In this document: piece by piece, positions 16,200 to 24,076 of the stretch
Numbering within the stretch: position 1 is the first letter of the stretch
How the letters are laid out: each line of letters begins with the position of its first letter
Origin: Kitasatospora herbaricolor
GTDB lineage: Bacteria > Actinomycetota > Actinomycetes > Streptomycetales > Streptomycetaceae
Direction of reading: 5' to 3'
Assembly: GCF_030813695.1 (NCBI RefSeq)
Contig: NZ_JAUSVA010000002.1
Span: forward strand, 7,711,501 to 7,775,500
Length of the DNA stretch: 64,000 nt
Notes under the pieces: model-generated
Databases searched by the model: none
Seen by the model: the letters and a program-made list of their open reading frames with translations, nothing else
What the model was told of the DNA's origin: nothing
Translations under genes and position numbers: made by a program

Positions 16200-16991
16200 T
16201 CAGGCCGGCGGCTCGACGGTGGTGAAGAACCCGCCGAGCAGCCGGGCGTCGGCGCTGTCGGGGTCCGGTTCGCCGTGCTCGGCGAGCACCTCGGCCGCGT
16301 ACAGCTCGGCGTCGTCCTGCGGTTCGTAGCCCAGCGCGCGGGCGGAGGCGAGGCTCCACCAGGCCCTGGTGTTCGCGCTGATGCCGTTGACGACGGTGTG
16401 TCCGACGCCCGGCGCGGTCAGTGCGGCGTGCACCAGTCGGGCGCAGTCGGCCGGGCTGAGCCAGGTGGACAGCATCCGGGGCGAGCGCGGCCGGGGGAAG
16501 CAGGAGCCGATCCGGATCGAGACCGTCTCCACGCCGTACTTGTCGGCGTAGAGCGAGGCCAGGCCCTCGCCGAAGACCTTGGACAAGCCGTAGAAGGTGT
16601 CCGGCCGGGGCGGGATGTCGGTGCCGATCAGGCCTTCGCCGGTCAACGGGGTGAAGCCGACGGCGTGGTTGCTGCTGGCGAAGACGACCCGCCCGACGCC
16701 CTCCAGCCGGACGGCCTCGTACAGGTGGTGCAGGCCCTCGATGTTGCTGCCGAGGACGGCGGCGAAGCTGTCCTCCAGCGAGATGCCGCCGAGGTGGACC
16801 ACGGCGTCGACCCCGCGGACGGCCTCACGGACGGCGCGGGCGTCGCGCAGGTCGAAGACGAGCGCGTCCTCGGTGCCCTCGACCGGCCGCAGGTCGGCGA
16901 GCCGCAGCCGGTAGCCGTACGGGGGGAGCAGGTCGCGCAGCAGGGTGCCGACGCCGCCGGCCGCGCCGGTGAGCAGGATGGTCCGGGTCAT
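16200..16991 (-). CDS. udh: Uronate dehydrogenase (NAD-dependent)
   Basis: 263 residues, short-chain dehydrogenase/epimerase fold. LTGAAGGVG binds NAD (residues 7-15), FDLRD follows strand 3, FASSNHAVGF carries the Ser-Asn pair typical of uronate dehydrogenases, and YGLSK has the catalytic Tyr and Lys. Known enzymes (EC 1.1.1.203) oxidise D-galacturonate or D-glucuronate to the aldarolactone. It is the last gene of a five-gene minus-strand operon; its ATG overlaps the stop of the enolase-superfamily gene (ATGA). Context with pectate lyase and KdgD supports galacturonate as substrate. Confidence 0.87.
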   Translation of the reverse strand: MTRTILLTGAAGGVGTLLRDLLPPYGYRLRLADLRPVEGTEDALVFDLRDARAVREAVRGVDAVVHLGGISLEDSFAAVLGSNIEGLHHLYEAVRLEGVGRVVFASSNHAVGFTPLTGEGLIGTDIPPRPDTFYGLSKVFGEGLASLYADKYGVETVSIRIGSCFPRPRSPRMLSTWLSPADCARLVHAALTAPGVGHTVVNGISANTRAWWSLASARALGYEPQDDAELYAAEVLAEHGEPDPDSADARLLGGFFTTVEPPA

Positions 16992-18151
16992 CACAGTGTC
17001 CTGACGGTGTGGGACTTGATGTGGTCGAGGTCGAGGTCGTCGCCCAGGCCCGGGCGCGGCGGGAACCGCACCACACCGTCGGCGTCGATCGCGTCGATCA
17101 CGGAGTTCAGGTGCGGAGGCACCTCGTCGAAGTCGAACTGCGGGTGCAGCAGACCGCGTTCGTACCAGCGCCCGTTGGTGCCGGCGCCGAGCAGGGCGAG
17201 GTTGCCGGAGCCGTTGCCGTGCACCTCGCAGTCCATGTTGAAGGCCTCGGCGAGGTGCAGGGTGCGGACGGCGGGTGTGATGCCGCCGACGTCGGTGGCG
17301 CCGGTGCGCAGGATGTCGCAGGCGCCGGAGGTGACCCACTCGGCGCGGGTGAAGTTCTTGCCCCACGCCGTCTCCGGGCCTATCACCGGGATGTCGAGCT
17401 GGTCGGCGAGCCAGCGGTAGGAGGAGACCGAGGCCTCCTCCATCGGCTCCTCGAACCAGTAGTAGTCCAACTCCTGCAGCGCGCGCCCGAGTCGGAGCGC
17501 CTCGGTGCGGGAGTACCAGTGGTTGGCGTCCAGCATGAGGTCGATGTCCGGGCCGACGGCCTCGCGGACGGCGGTGCAGGCGGCGATGTCCAGGGCGACC
17601 GACGGGGCCCCGGGCACCGGCGGCATCCAGGTGTGCAACTTGATGGCCCGGTAGCCCTGTTCGACCAGCTGGACGGCGAAGGCGGCGAAGTCGGCGGGGG
17701 TGGCGAGGCCGCCCGGCGTGGTGTCGCCGCACATGGTGGAGGCGTAGGCGGGGGCGCTGCTGCGGGCGCCGCCGAGCAGTTTCCAGACCGGCAGGCCGGT
17801 GCGGTGGCCCGCCAGGTCCCACAGCGCGAGGTCGACGAAGCCGAGCGCGCGGTCGGTGAGGCCGCCGTGGGCGCCGCGCTGGCGGCGGGCCAGCGAGGTC
17901 CAGAGCCGCTCGCGCTCCAGCGGGTCCTGGCCGGTCAGTACCGGGCGGATGTGCTTGTCGAGCACGGCGCCGCGCAGGTGGTCGGGCTGGACGAGGACCC
18001 GGCCGGCGGCGCCGTCGGTGTCGGTGACGGTGAGCAGCGCCTCCTGAACCTCGTGCGCGGGGGAGGGGTGGCGGTGCCCGTGCGGGTCCACGGCCGTCCG
18101 GGCGACGGTGGTGAACAGCGACACCTCGATGCGTTCGATCGTCGGGGTCAT
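16991..18151 (-). CDS. Enolase-superfamily galactarolactone cycloisomerase / aldarate dehydratase
   Basis: 386 residues, mandelate racemase/muconate lactonising fold. Visible active-site pieces in order: IKLHTW after strand 2 (K-x-H instead of the common K-x-K), metal ligands Asp in MLDANHW, Glu in WFEEPMEE and Glu in IGPETAWG, and the late CEVHGNGSG with a possible base His. Between Udh and KdgD the pathway needs a step turning galactarolactone (or galactarate) into a 3-deoxy-2-keto-hexarate. In Agrobacterium this is galactarolactone cycloisomerase, an enolase-superfamily member, so that is the best guess. Galactarate, glucarate or talarate dehydratase remain possible. Starts 5 bases after the binding-protein stop. 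Confidence 0.75.
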   Translation of the reverse strand: MTPTIERIEVSLFTTVARTAVDPHGHRHPSPAHEVQEALLTVTDTDGAAGRVLVQPDHLRGAVLDKHIRPVLTGQDPLERERLWTSLARRQRGAHGGLTDRALGFVDLALWDLAGHRTGLPVWKLLGGARSSAPAYASTMCGDTTPGGLATPADFAAFAVQLVEQGYRAIKLHTWMPPVPGAPSVALDIAACTAVREAVGPDIDLMLDANHWYSRTEALRLGRALQELDYYWFEEPMEEASVSSYRWLADQLDIPVIGPETAWGKNFTRAEWVTSGACDILRTGATDVGGITPAVRTLHLAEAFNMDCEVHGNGSGNLALLGAGTNGRWYERGLLHPQFDFDEVPPHLNSVIDAIDADGVVRFPPRPGLGDDLDLDHIKSHTVRTL

Positions 18152-18156
18152 CCGGC

Positions 18157-19464
18157 TCACCCGTTCTTGGACTTGTAGTCGGCCTGGGCCTTGGTGAGGG
18201 CGTCGGCGACGCCCTTGGCGAATTCCGCGGCGGACGTCTTGCCGAGCAGGACCTTCTGGAAGGCCGGCTCGGCGTCCGTCTTGGTGATCTTCGAGTACTG
18301 CGGGAGGTAGACCGGCGGCTGGACGAGCTTGGTGCCGGACGCGTTGAGGAGGTCGCCCGCCTCCTTGGTGATGCCCGACTTGGCGTACCACTCGTCGGCG
18401 TACGCCTCGGTGTTGGCGGGGATCTGGCCGACGTTCTCGTTCCAGTAGCTGTTGGAGGCGTGCGAGTCGAGGAACTCGATGAACTTCCAGGCCTGCGCCT
18501 GGTGCTTGGAGTTCTTGAAGAGGCCGAAGCCGTCGACGGGGTTGGCCAGCACGCTGGTGCCGTCCGGGCCCGCCGGCAGCAGGAATCCCGCGACCTTGTC
18601 GCCGAGCGCCGTCTTCACGTCCTTGGTGGAGCCCAGGTTGTGGTGCACCATCATCACCTGGTTGGCCTGGAACTGGGCGAGCATCTGCGGGTAGGCGTTG
18701 GAGACGTCGGCCTCGGGGGTGGTGGTCTTGTACTGCGCGGCGATCTTCTCGATCAGCGCGACGTTCTTCGGGTCGTCGACGGTGGACCTCCCGCTTGCGT
18801 CGAACATCTCGGCCACCCCGGAGTAGGCGTAGGCCTCCGAGAGCACCTGGAAGCCGGCGCCGGCGCCGCCGCGGATGGTGAAGCCGTACTGGTTGGCGCC
18901 CTTGTCCGTCAGCTTGGCGGCGTCGGCGAACAGTTCGTCCCAGGTCTTCGGGGCGGCGAGCCCGGCCGCCTTGAACTTGTCGGCGCGGTACCAGATGACG
19001 TCCTGGTTGCCGGAGGACGGCAGCTGGAAGAGGCCCTTGCCACCACTCGCGGCCTTCGAGGTGGCCAGGAAGTTGGCGGCGAGCCTGCCGTTCAGCGAGC
19101 TCTTGGCGTACAGGTCGTCGAGCGGGGCGAGCGCCTTCTGCGCGGTGAGCGAGGCGAGCAGCGCGGTGGTGACGCCACCGACGTCCGGGGTGCTGCCGGA
19201 GGCGATCGCGGTGTTGTACTTCTCGGCGACCTCGGAGCTGGTGACGCCGACGTACTTGACGGTGATGGTCGGGTTGGCCTTCTCGAACTCGTCGATCAGG
19301 TGCTGGAACAGCGGTGTTCTGGCCGGACCGGCGTTGTTGTCCCAGTAGGTGACGGTGACCTTCGCGCCGCCGCCGGCGTCGGTGGACGATCCGGTGGAGC
19401 TGCAGGCGGTCAGCAGTCCGAGGGCGGCGAGGGCGGCGGCGGTGGTGCGCAGGATGCTGGACAT
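18157..19464 (-). CDS. Sugar ABC transporter substrate-binding lipoprotein
   Basis: 435 residues, family 1 extracellular solute-binding protein. The lipoprotein signal has the lipobox LLTAC (Cys about residue 21), then a Ser/Gly spacer and the binding domain beginning VTVTYWDNNAG. Typical later blocks are LAPLDDLY, WYRADKFKAAGL.APKTWDEL and a C-terminal helix of ALTKAQADY type. It captures the sugar outside the membrane and hands it to the two permeases encoded upstream in the same operon. Oligo- or monogalacturonide is the inferred ligand, from the pectate lyase and catabolic genes around it. Confidence 0.9.
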   Translation of the reverse strand: MSSILRTTAAALAALGLLTACSSTGSSTDAGGGAKVTVTYWDNNAGPARTPLFQHLIDEFEKANPTITVKYVGVTSSEVAEKYNTAIASGSTPDVGGVTTALLASLTAQKALAPLDDLYAKSSLNGRLAANFLATSKAASGGKGLFQLPSSGNQDVIWYRADKFKAAGLAAPKTWDELFADAAKLTDKGANQYGFTIRGGAGAGFQVLSEAYAYSGVAEMFDASGRSTVDDPKNVALIEKIAAQYKTTTPEADVSNAYPQMLAQFQANQVMMVHHNLGSTKDVKTALGDKVAGFLLPAGPDGTSVLANPVDGFGLFKNSKHQAQAWKFIEFLDSHASNSYWNENVGQIPANTEAYADEWYAKSGITKEAGDLLNASGTKLVQPPVYLPQYSKITKTDAEPAFQKVLLGKTSAAEFAKGVADALTKAQADYKSKNG

Positions 19465-19553
19465 GAGGGGGTCCTGACGTGTGGGTGACGGGTGGGGTGC
19501 TCGACCGGCGGGCTCGGCGCTGTGCTCGACCGGGGGCGGGGGCCGGGTGGTGC

Positions 19554-20468
19554 TCAGCCCTTGACGGCGCCGGCGCTCATGCCCTGGACGAGGTACTTCT
19601 GGACGACCGCGAAGACCAGGACGACGGGGACGGCGGCCACCACCCCGCCGGCGGCCAGCGCCCCGAAGTCGACGGTGTTCTCGCCGATCGTGGTCTGCAG
19701 CCCGACCGGGACGGTCTGCAGCTCCGGGTCGTTGAGGAACATCAGGGCGAAGAGGAAGTTGTTCCAGCTGCCGATGAACGCGAAGGAGCCGACGGCGACG
19801 ATCCCCGGGCGCAGCAGCGGCAGCACGACGGCGAGGAAGGCGCGGATCCGCCCGCAGCCGTCCACCATCGCGGACTCCTCCAGCTCCACCGGGACGTTCC
19901 GGACGAATCCGCTCATCAGGATCATCGCCAGCGGCAGCTGGAAGGTGCTTTCGGCGATGATCAGGCTCCACCGGGAGTCGATCAGGTCGAGGGTCTGGAA
20001 GATGTTGAAGAGCGGGATCAGCATCATCGCGCCCGGCACGAACTGGGTGCAGAGCAGTGCGAGCATGAACAGCCGCCGGCCGCGGAACTCGAACCTGGCG
20101 AGGGCGTAGCCGCCCATCAGGGCGAAGAAGGTGACGAACAGCAGCGTCAGCAGGGCGATCCAGACGCTGTTCTGGAAGTAGACCCGGAAGCCCATGTCGT
20201 TCCAGACCGTCCCGAAGTGCTCCAGCGTGAGCGGCCAGGGCAGCAGGGAGGCGGAGCCGGCCGGCCGCAGCGCGAACAGCAGCATCCAGTAGAAGGGGAC
20301 GACGGTGAAGACCAGGTAGAGGCCGAGCGGGAGGAACAGCCGCAGGAACCGGCTGCCCCGCTCGCCCCGGCGGGCGGCGGCCGGTGGGAGGACGGCGGTG
20401 GCGCTGGTCACGGCGGGGCTCTCCACGGGTGCGGTCCGGTCAAGGGGGGCTTGCTGCAGGCCGGTCAC
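19554..20468 (-). CDS. Sugar ABC transporter permease (MalG type)
   Basis: 304 residues from a GTG that overlaps the stop of the preceding permease (GTGA); a second GTG at 20411 would give 285 residues. Six membrane helices are evident, and the ATPase-coupling EAA loop reads EESAMVDGCGRIRAFLAVVLPLLRP-like near residue 205 (E-x-A-x3-G-x9-P pattern). It forms the inner-membrane channel with the MalF-type partner. No ATP-binding subunit is encoded nearby; streptomycete sugar importers of this class usually share the MsiK ATPase. Confidence 0.9.
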   Translation of the reverse strand: MTGLQQAPLDRTAPVESPAVTSATAVLPPAAARRGERGSRFLRLFLPLGLYLVFTVVPFYWMLLFALRPAGSASLLPWPLTLEHFGTVWNDMGFRVYFQNSVWIALLTLLFVTFFALMGGYALARFEFRGRRLFMLALLCTQFVPGAMMLIPLFNIFQTLDLIDSRWSLIIAESTFQLPLAMILMSGFVRNVPVELEESAMVDGCGRIRAFLAVVLPLLRPGIVAVGSFAFIGSWNNFLFALMFLNDPELQTVPVGLQTTIGENTVDFGALAAGGVVAAVPVVLVFAVVQKYLVQGMSAGAVKG

Positions 20469-21409
20469 CGCTGGCGTCCGAACTTGCTCAGCCGCAGGTA
20501 GAGCACCGAGCAGAACAGCAGGATCACGAACGCCGCCGTGGTGAGCGCCGAGCCGTAGCCGAAGTCGTATGACTTGCGGGCGAGTTGGGCGACGTACAGC
20601 GGGAGGCTGGTGGTCGCGCCGGCCGGGCCGCCGTTGGTCAGGGTGTACAGCAGGTCGACGTTGTTGAACTCCCAGACCGCGCGCAGCAGCGTGGCCAGCA
20701 CGATCGCGTCCCGCAGGTGCGGGAGCGTGACGTGCAGGAAGCTGCGCGTCCGGCCGGCGCCGTCGATCGAGGCCGCCTCGTACAGCTCCTTGGGCACGGA
20801 CTGCAGGTCGGCGAGGATGAGGATGGCGAAGAACGGGACGCCGCGCCAGAGTTCGGCGACGACGGCGGCGCCGAACACGGTGTCGGGGTTTCCGAGGACG
20901 GAGGTGCCGGCGTTGCCGACGCCGATCTCGGAGAGGTAGTGGAAGACGCCGGTGGCGGGGTTGTAGAGCAGCATCCAGATGCTGGTGGTCAGCACGCCCG
21001 AGACGGCCCAGGGCGAGAAGACCAGCGCCCGGGCCATCGCCCGTCCGACGAAGGTCTCGTTGACGATCAGTGCCAGGGCGAGGCCGAGCAGCAGTTGCAG
21101 CAGGACTTCGGTGACGACCCACTTGGCGGAGAACGCCAGGCTGTCCCAGAAGCGTTGGTCGCCGAGCATCGCCCTGAAGTTGCCGAGACCGACGAAGGCG
21201 TCGTCGTACGGTTCGTTGACCACGTGGTGCTGCAGCGCGTAGTGGACGACGCTGCCGACGGGGACGAGCAGGAAGACCGCGAGCAGCAGCACGGTCGGGG
21301 AGATGAGGGCGTACGGGGCGAGGGCCCGGCGCAGGCGGGGCCCGCGCCGACCGGTGGGTGGTGGCCCGGCGGCGGGCGGCCTGACGGTGGTCCTGTCGGC
21401 GAGAGCCAC
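20465..21409 (-). CDS. Sugar ABC transporter permease (MalF type)
   Basis: 314 residues from the GTG at 21409, which is preceded by a good GAGGAGG ribosome-binding site; longer in-frame starts would add non-membrane sequence and were rejected. It has an N-terminal helix (PYALISPTVLLLAVFLL) and further membrane segments, with the coupling loop ELYEAASIDGAGRTRSFLHV-type. First gene of the minus-strand operon permease-permease-lipoprotein-enolase-udh, read from a promoter at 21594-21622. Confidence 0.9.
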   Translation of the reverse strand: MALADRTTVRPPAAGPPPTGRRGPRLRRALAPYALISPTVLLLAVFLLVPVGSVVHYALQHHVVNEPYDDAFVGLGNFRAMLGDQRFWDSLAFSAKWVVTEVLLQLLLGLALALIVNETFVGRAMARALVFSPWAVSGVLTTSIWMLLYNPATGVFHYLSEIGVGNAGTSVLGNPDTVFGAAVVAELWRGVPFFAILILADLQSVPKELYEAASIDGAGRTRSFLHVTLPHLRDAIVLATLLRAVWEFNNVDLLYTLTNGGPAGATTSLPLYVAQLARKSYDFGYGSALTTAAFVILLFCSVLYLRLSKFGRQR

Positions 21410-21593
21410 GGTGAGCTCGCCTCCTCTCGGGCCGGTTCCACGGATGCCCGATCCCCGACGGCGGGGTTCCCGGCAGCGGTGGTCGGCAGCTCGGCACGGC
21501 GGTGTGCGGTGGGGGCAGGGGGTGTGACGGTGTCTCGGGGAAGTCGCTGCCATGAAGGTGACACGCTCATGGACAGGGTTCACATGCTTGGAC

Positions 21594-21622
21594 ACCCTAG
21601 ATTTGCGCTGTCCCGCCGTCAA
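21594..21622 (-). promoter_or_regulatory. Promoter of the uronate transport operon
   Basis: On the minus strand TTGACG (21622-21617), a 17-base spacer and TAGGGT (21599-21594) fit a housekeeping sigma promoter. The transcript would start near 21587, leaving a leader of about 180 bases before the permease GTG. A GCTCATGGAC motif (21565-21574), related to the operators of this locus, lies just downstream of the predicted start. Confidence 0.6.
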
Positions 21623-21678
21623 CCCCCTGATATCACTTGGGAGATCCGCGGAATCGAGGGCGCTTTGGCCGGTTCGGT

Positions 21679-21716
21679 GTTCATGGATGTGTCCAGTGGT
21701 CAGAATGATGTATAAC
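21679..21716 (+). promoter_or_regulatory. Operator-like half site and -10 before kdgD
   Basis: GTTCATGGATGTG (21679-21691) shares 12 of 13 bases with the operator of the pectate lyase gene (25514-25526). TATAAC (21711-21716) is a good -10 element for the kdgD transcript, with start about 50 bases before the ATG. The right half of the operator palindrome is degenerate here. IclR control is inferred. Confidence 0.5.
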
Positions 21717-21771
21717 GCTGAGACCCCCAGAAGCCCCTCCACCCTCCACCGAGTCCCGGAGAGCACCCGCC

Positions 21772-22701
21772 ATGCCAGAGATCGTCCCGCCCCTCGTCGA
21801 CCGCCTCGACGGCCTCCTCTTCTTCCCCGTCACGGCCTTCGGGCCCGACGGCGGCATCGACGTCCCCACCTTCCGGGCCCATGTCAGGTCCCGCATCGAC
21901 CACGGCGCGGTCGCGGTCTTCGCCGCCTGCGGCACCGGCGAGTACCACGCGCTGGGCCTCGACGAGTACGAGAGCGTCGTCGCCGCCGCCGTCGAGGAGG
22001 CGGCCGGCGCCGTCCCCGTGGTGGCCGGCGTAGGCCACGGCACCGCACTCGCCCTGGAGTTCCTGGCCCGCGCCGAGCGCGCCGGCGCCGACGGCGTACT
22101 GGCGATGCCGCCCTACCTGGTGACCCCTTCGCAGGAGGGGCTGCTGCGGCACTACACCGCCCTCGCCGAGGCCACCGAGCTGGAGATCATCGTCTACGCC
22201 CGCGACAACGCCGTGTTCGACCCGGACACGGTCGTCCGGCTCGCCGAGGTCGACAACATCGTCGGTTTCAAGGACGGCATCGGCGACCTCGACCGGATGC
22301 AGCGGATCGTCAGCGCCGTCCGCACCGCCCGCCCCGGCCTGCCGTTCCGCTACTTCAACGGCCTGCCCACCGCCGAACTCACCGGCCTCGCCTACCGGGG
22401 CATCGGCATCACCCTCTACTCCTCGGCGGTCTTCTGCTTCGCCCCCGACCTCGCCCTGGCCTTCCACAAGGCGCTCGGCAGCGGCGACGACGACACCGTG
22501 AACCGCCTGCTGGACGGCTTCTACCGGCCGCTGGTCGAACTGCGCAACCAGGGACGCGGCTACGCCGTCTCGCTGGTCAAGGCCGGCGTCCGGATGGACG
22601 GCCTCGACGTCGGCACCGTCCGCTCCCCGCTCACCGAGGCCGCGCCCGAGCACATCGCGCAGCTGGCCCGCCTCCTGGAGCGGGCCCGCACCCTGATCTG
22701 A
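21772..22701 (+). CDS. kdgD: 5-dehydro-4-deoxyglucarate dehydratase (KdgD)
   Basis: 309 residues, dihydrodipicolinate synthase family with the KdgD signature: start LDGLLFFPVTAFGPDGG, ACGTGEYHAL, PPYLVTPSQEGLLRHY, IVYARDNAVF and the Schiff-base Lys in VGFKDGIGDLDRM. KdgD removes water and CO2 from 5-keto-4-deoxyglucarate to give 2,5-dioxopentanoate (ketoglutarate semialdehyde), EC 4.2.1.41. The product is the substrate of the dehydrogenase at 26615-28201. Divergent from the transport operon across a 362-base regulatory region. Confidence 0.92.
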   Translation: MPEIVPPLVDRLDGLLFFPVTAFGPDGGIDVPTFRAHVRSRIDHGAVAVFAACGTGEYHALGLDEYESVVAAAVEEAAGAVPVVAGVGHGTALALEFLARAERAGADGVLAMPPYLVTPSQEGLLRHYTALAEATELEIIVYARDNAVFDPDTVVRLAEVDNIVGFKDGIGDLDRMQRIVSAVRTARPGLPFRYFNGLPTAELTGLAYRGIGITLYSSAVFCFAPDLALAFHKALGSGDDDTVNRLLDGFYRPLVELRNQGRGYAVSLVKAGVRMDGLDVGTVRSPLTEAAPEHIAQLARLLERARTLI

Positions 22702-22713
22702 CCAGGACCGCCC

Positions 22714-22737
22714 GTGGGCGCCGGCCCCGGCGCCCAC
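22714..22737 (+). other. Hairpin between kdgD and the next gene
   Basis: Perfect 11-bp inverted repeat (22714-22724 with 22727-22737) in the 69-base gap. It may attenuate readthrough or stabilise the kdgD message. Confidence 0.45.
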
Positions 22738-22770
22738 GTCCCCCTCCGATCCAGTCCAGGAGAACCGGTC

Positions 22771-23919
22771 GTGCGCAGCTCCGCCTTCCTCTACCCCTGG
22801 GACGTCGTGGGCGACCCCGACGCCCCGCGGCGGCTCGCCGCGCTCGGCGTCCGGCAGGCCACCCTCGCCGCCGCCTACCACTCCACCCGGGCGCTCACCC
22901 CGCGCCACCCCGACACCCGGATCGTCACCGCCCGGCACTCCGCCGTCTACTACCGGCCCGTTCCGGCCCGCTGGTACGGGCGGGCCCTGCGCCCGTACCA
23001 GCAGGGCTGGATGCCGGGCGCCGATCCGTTCGAGGCCGCCCGGTCGGCCCTGGCGGCGGCCGGGATCGACGTCCACTCCTGGGTGGTGCTCGCGCACAAC
23101 TCGCGTCTCGGCAGCGAGCATCCGCGGGTCGCGGTGCGCAACGCCTACGGCGAGCGCTACCCGTGGGCGCTCTGCGTCGCACAGTCGGAGGTGGTCGAGT
23201 ACGCCGCGCTGCTGGCGGCCGAGGCCGCCGTGCGGCCGGGGGCGGGCGGGGTGGAGCTGGAGTCCTGCGGCTGGTACGGACTCGCCCACCTGCACGCCCA
23301 CGACAAGATCGCCGGTGTGCCGCTCGGCCCGGTCGGCCAGTACCTGATCTCCCTGTGCTTCTGCCCGGCGTGCGAGCGCGGCTACGCCGCGGCCGGTGCC
23401 GACCCCGCCGAACTGCGGGCCGCCGTCCGGGCGGTGCTGGAGCCGCTTTGGCGCGGCGGCGCGGAGCCGTCCGACGGCAGCGAGCCGGAGCGGATCGCGG
23501 CGCTGCTGGGCGACCACCTGGCCGGCGCGGCGCTGGCCCACCGCACGGCGGCGGCGTACGCCTTCCAGCGGACGGCGGTCGAGGCCGTCCGGAGTGTGGC
23601 GGGGCCCGGGTTCCGGATCCTGCTGCACGCCGATCCGGTGGCGCACCGCAGCGGCCCCAACTGCGGCGTGGAGGTCTCCCGGGTCATGGAGTTCGCGGAC
23701 GGCCTGGTCGTCCCGGCGTCCCTGGCGCCCGCCGCGGCGGCGCTGATGCCCTCGGGGTCCGTGCTGGCGGCCAACCTCGGCATCGTCGCGGGCGCCGGCG
23801 GCGACCCGGCCGGCCTCCACCTCCCCGAAGGGGCCACCGAACTCCGGCTCTACCACGCGGGGTTGGCCTCCGACGAGGACCTGCGGAAGGCCGCCGCCGC
23901 GCTCCGCGCCCTCGGCTGA
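22771..23919 (+). CDS. Conserved protein of unknown function in the uronate locus
   Basis: 382 residues from a GTG with a CCAGGAGA ribosome-binding site 7 bases upstream. No signal peptide or membrane segment, so probably cytoplasmic. Alternating strand/helix segments suggest a TIM-barrel. ESCGWYGLAHLHAHDK after a Gly-rich strand end and the Cys motif CFCPACERGY resemble predicted glycoside-hydrolase-like barrels, in which CFCxxC often follows an acid-bearing strand. This is only a fold-level resemblance. Position directly after kdgD, probably cotranscribed, suggests a role in handling oligogalacturonides or aldarolactones inside the cell. I do not recognise the family. Confidence 0.7.
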   Translation: MRSSAFLYPWDVVGDPDAPRRLAALGVRQATLAAAYHSTRALTPRHPDTRIVTARHSAVYYRPVPARWYGRALRPYQQGWMPGADPFEAARSALAAAGIDVHSWVVLAHNSRLGSEHPRVAVRNAYGERYPWALCVAQSEVVEYAALLAAEAAVRPGAGGVELESCGWYGLAHLHAHDKIAGVPLGPVGQYLISLCFCPACERGYAAAGADPAELRAAVRAVLEPLWRGGAEPSDGSEPERIAALLGDHLAGAALAHRTAAAYAFQRTAVEAVRSVAGPGFRILLHADPVAHRSGPNCGVEVSRVMEFADGLVVPASLAPAAAALMPSGSVLAANLGIVAGAGGDPAGLHLPEGATELRLYHAGLASDEDLRKAAAALRALG

Positions 23920-23964
23920 CGGACGCCCCCGCCCTCGGCCGACGGGCAGCGGGGCGTCCGTCAG
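23916..23964 (+). terminator. Terminator after the unknown uronate-locus gene
   Basis: Perfect 14-bp stem (23916-23929 with 23951-23964), beginning within the last codons and stop; the loop itself contains a GCCC/GGGC pairing. Confidence 0.65.
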
Positions 23965-24001
23965 GCCGCCGCCGGCCGGTGGCGGGTTCAGGCAGGTCGG
24001 A

Positions 24002-24035
24002 GCGGGCCCCGGCGCGTGGGTGCGCCGGGGCCCGC
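24002..24035 (-). terminator. Terminator of the pectate lyase gene
   Basis: Perfect 14-bp inverted repeat (24002-24015 with 24022-24035), 6-base loop, 41 bases beyond the lyase stop. Together with the 23916-23964 hairpin it separates converging transcripts. Confidence 0.7.
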
Positions 24036-24076
24036 CGGGACGGGGGAACGAGGGGCCGCGGTGGGGGCGGGGCGGA

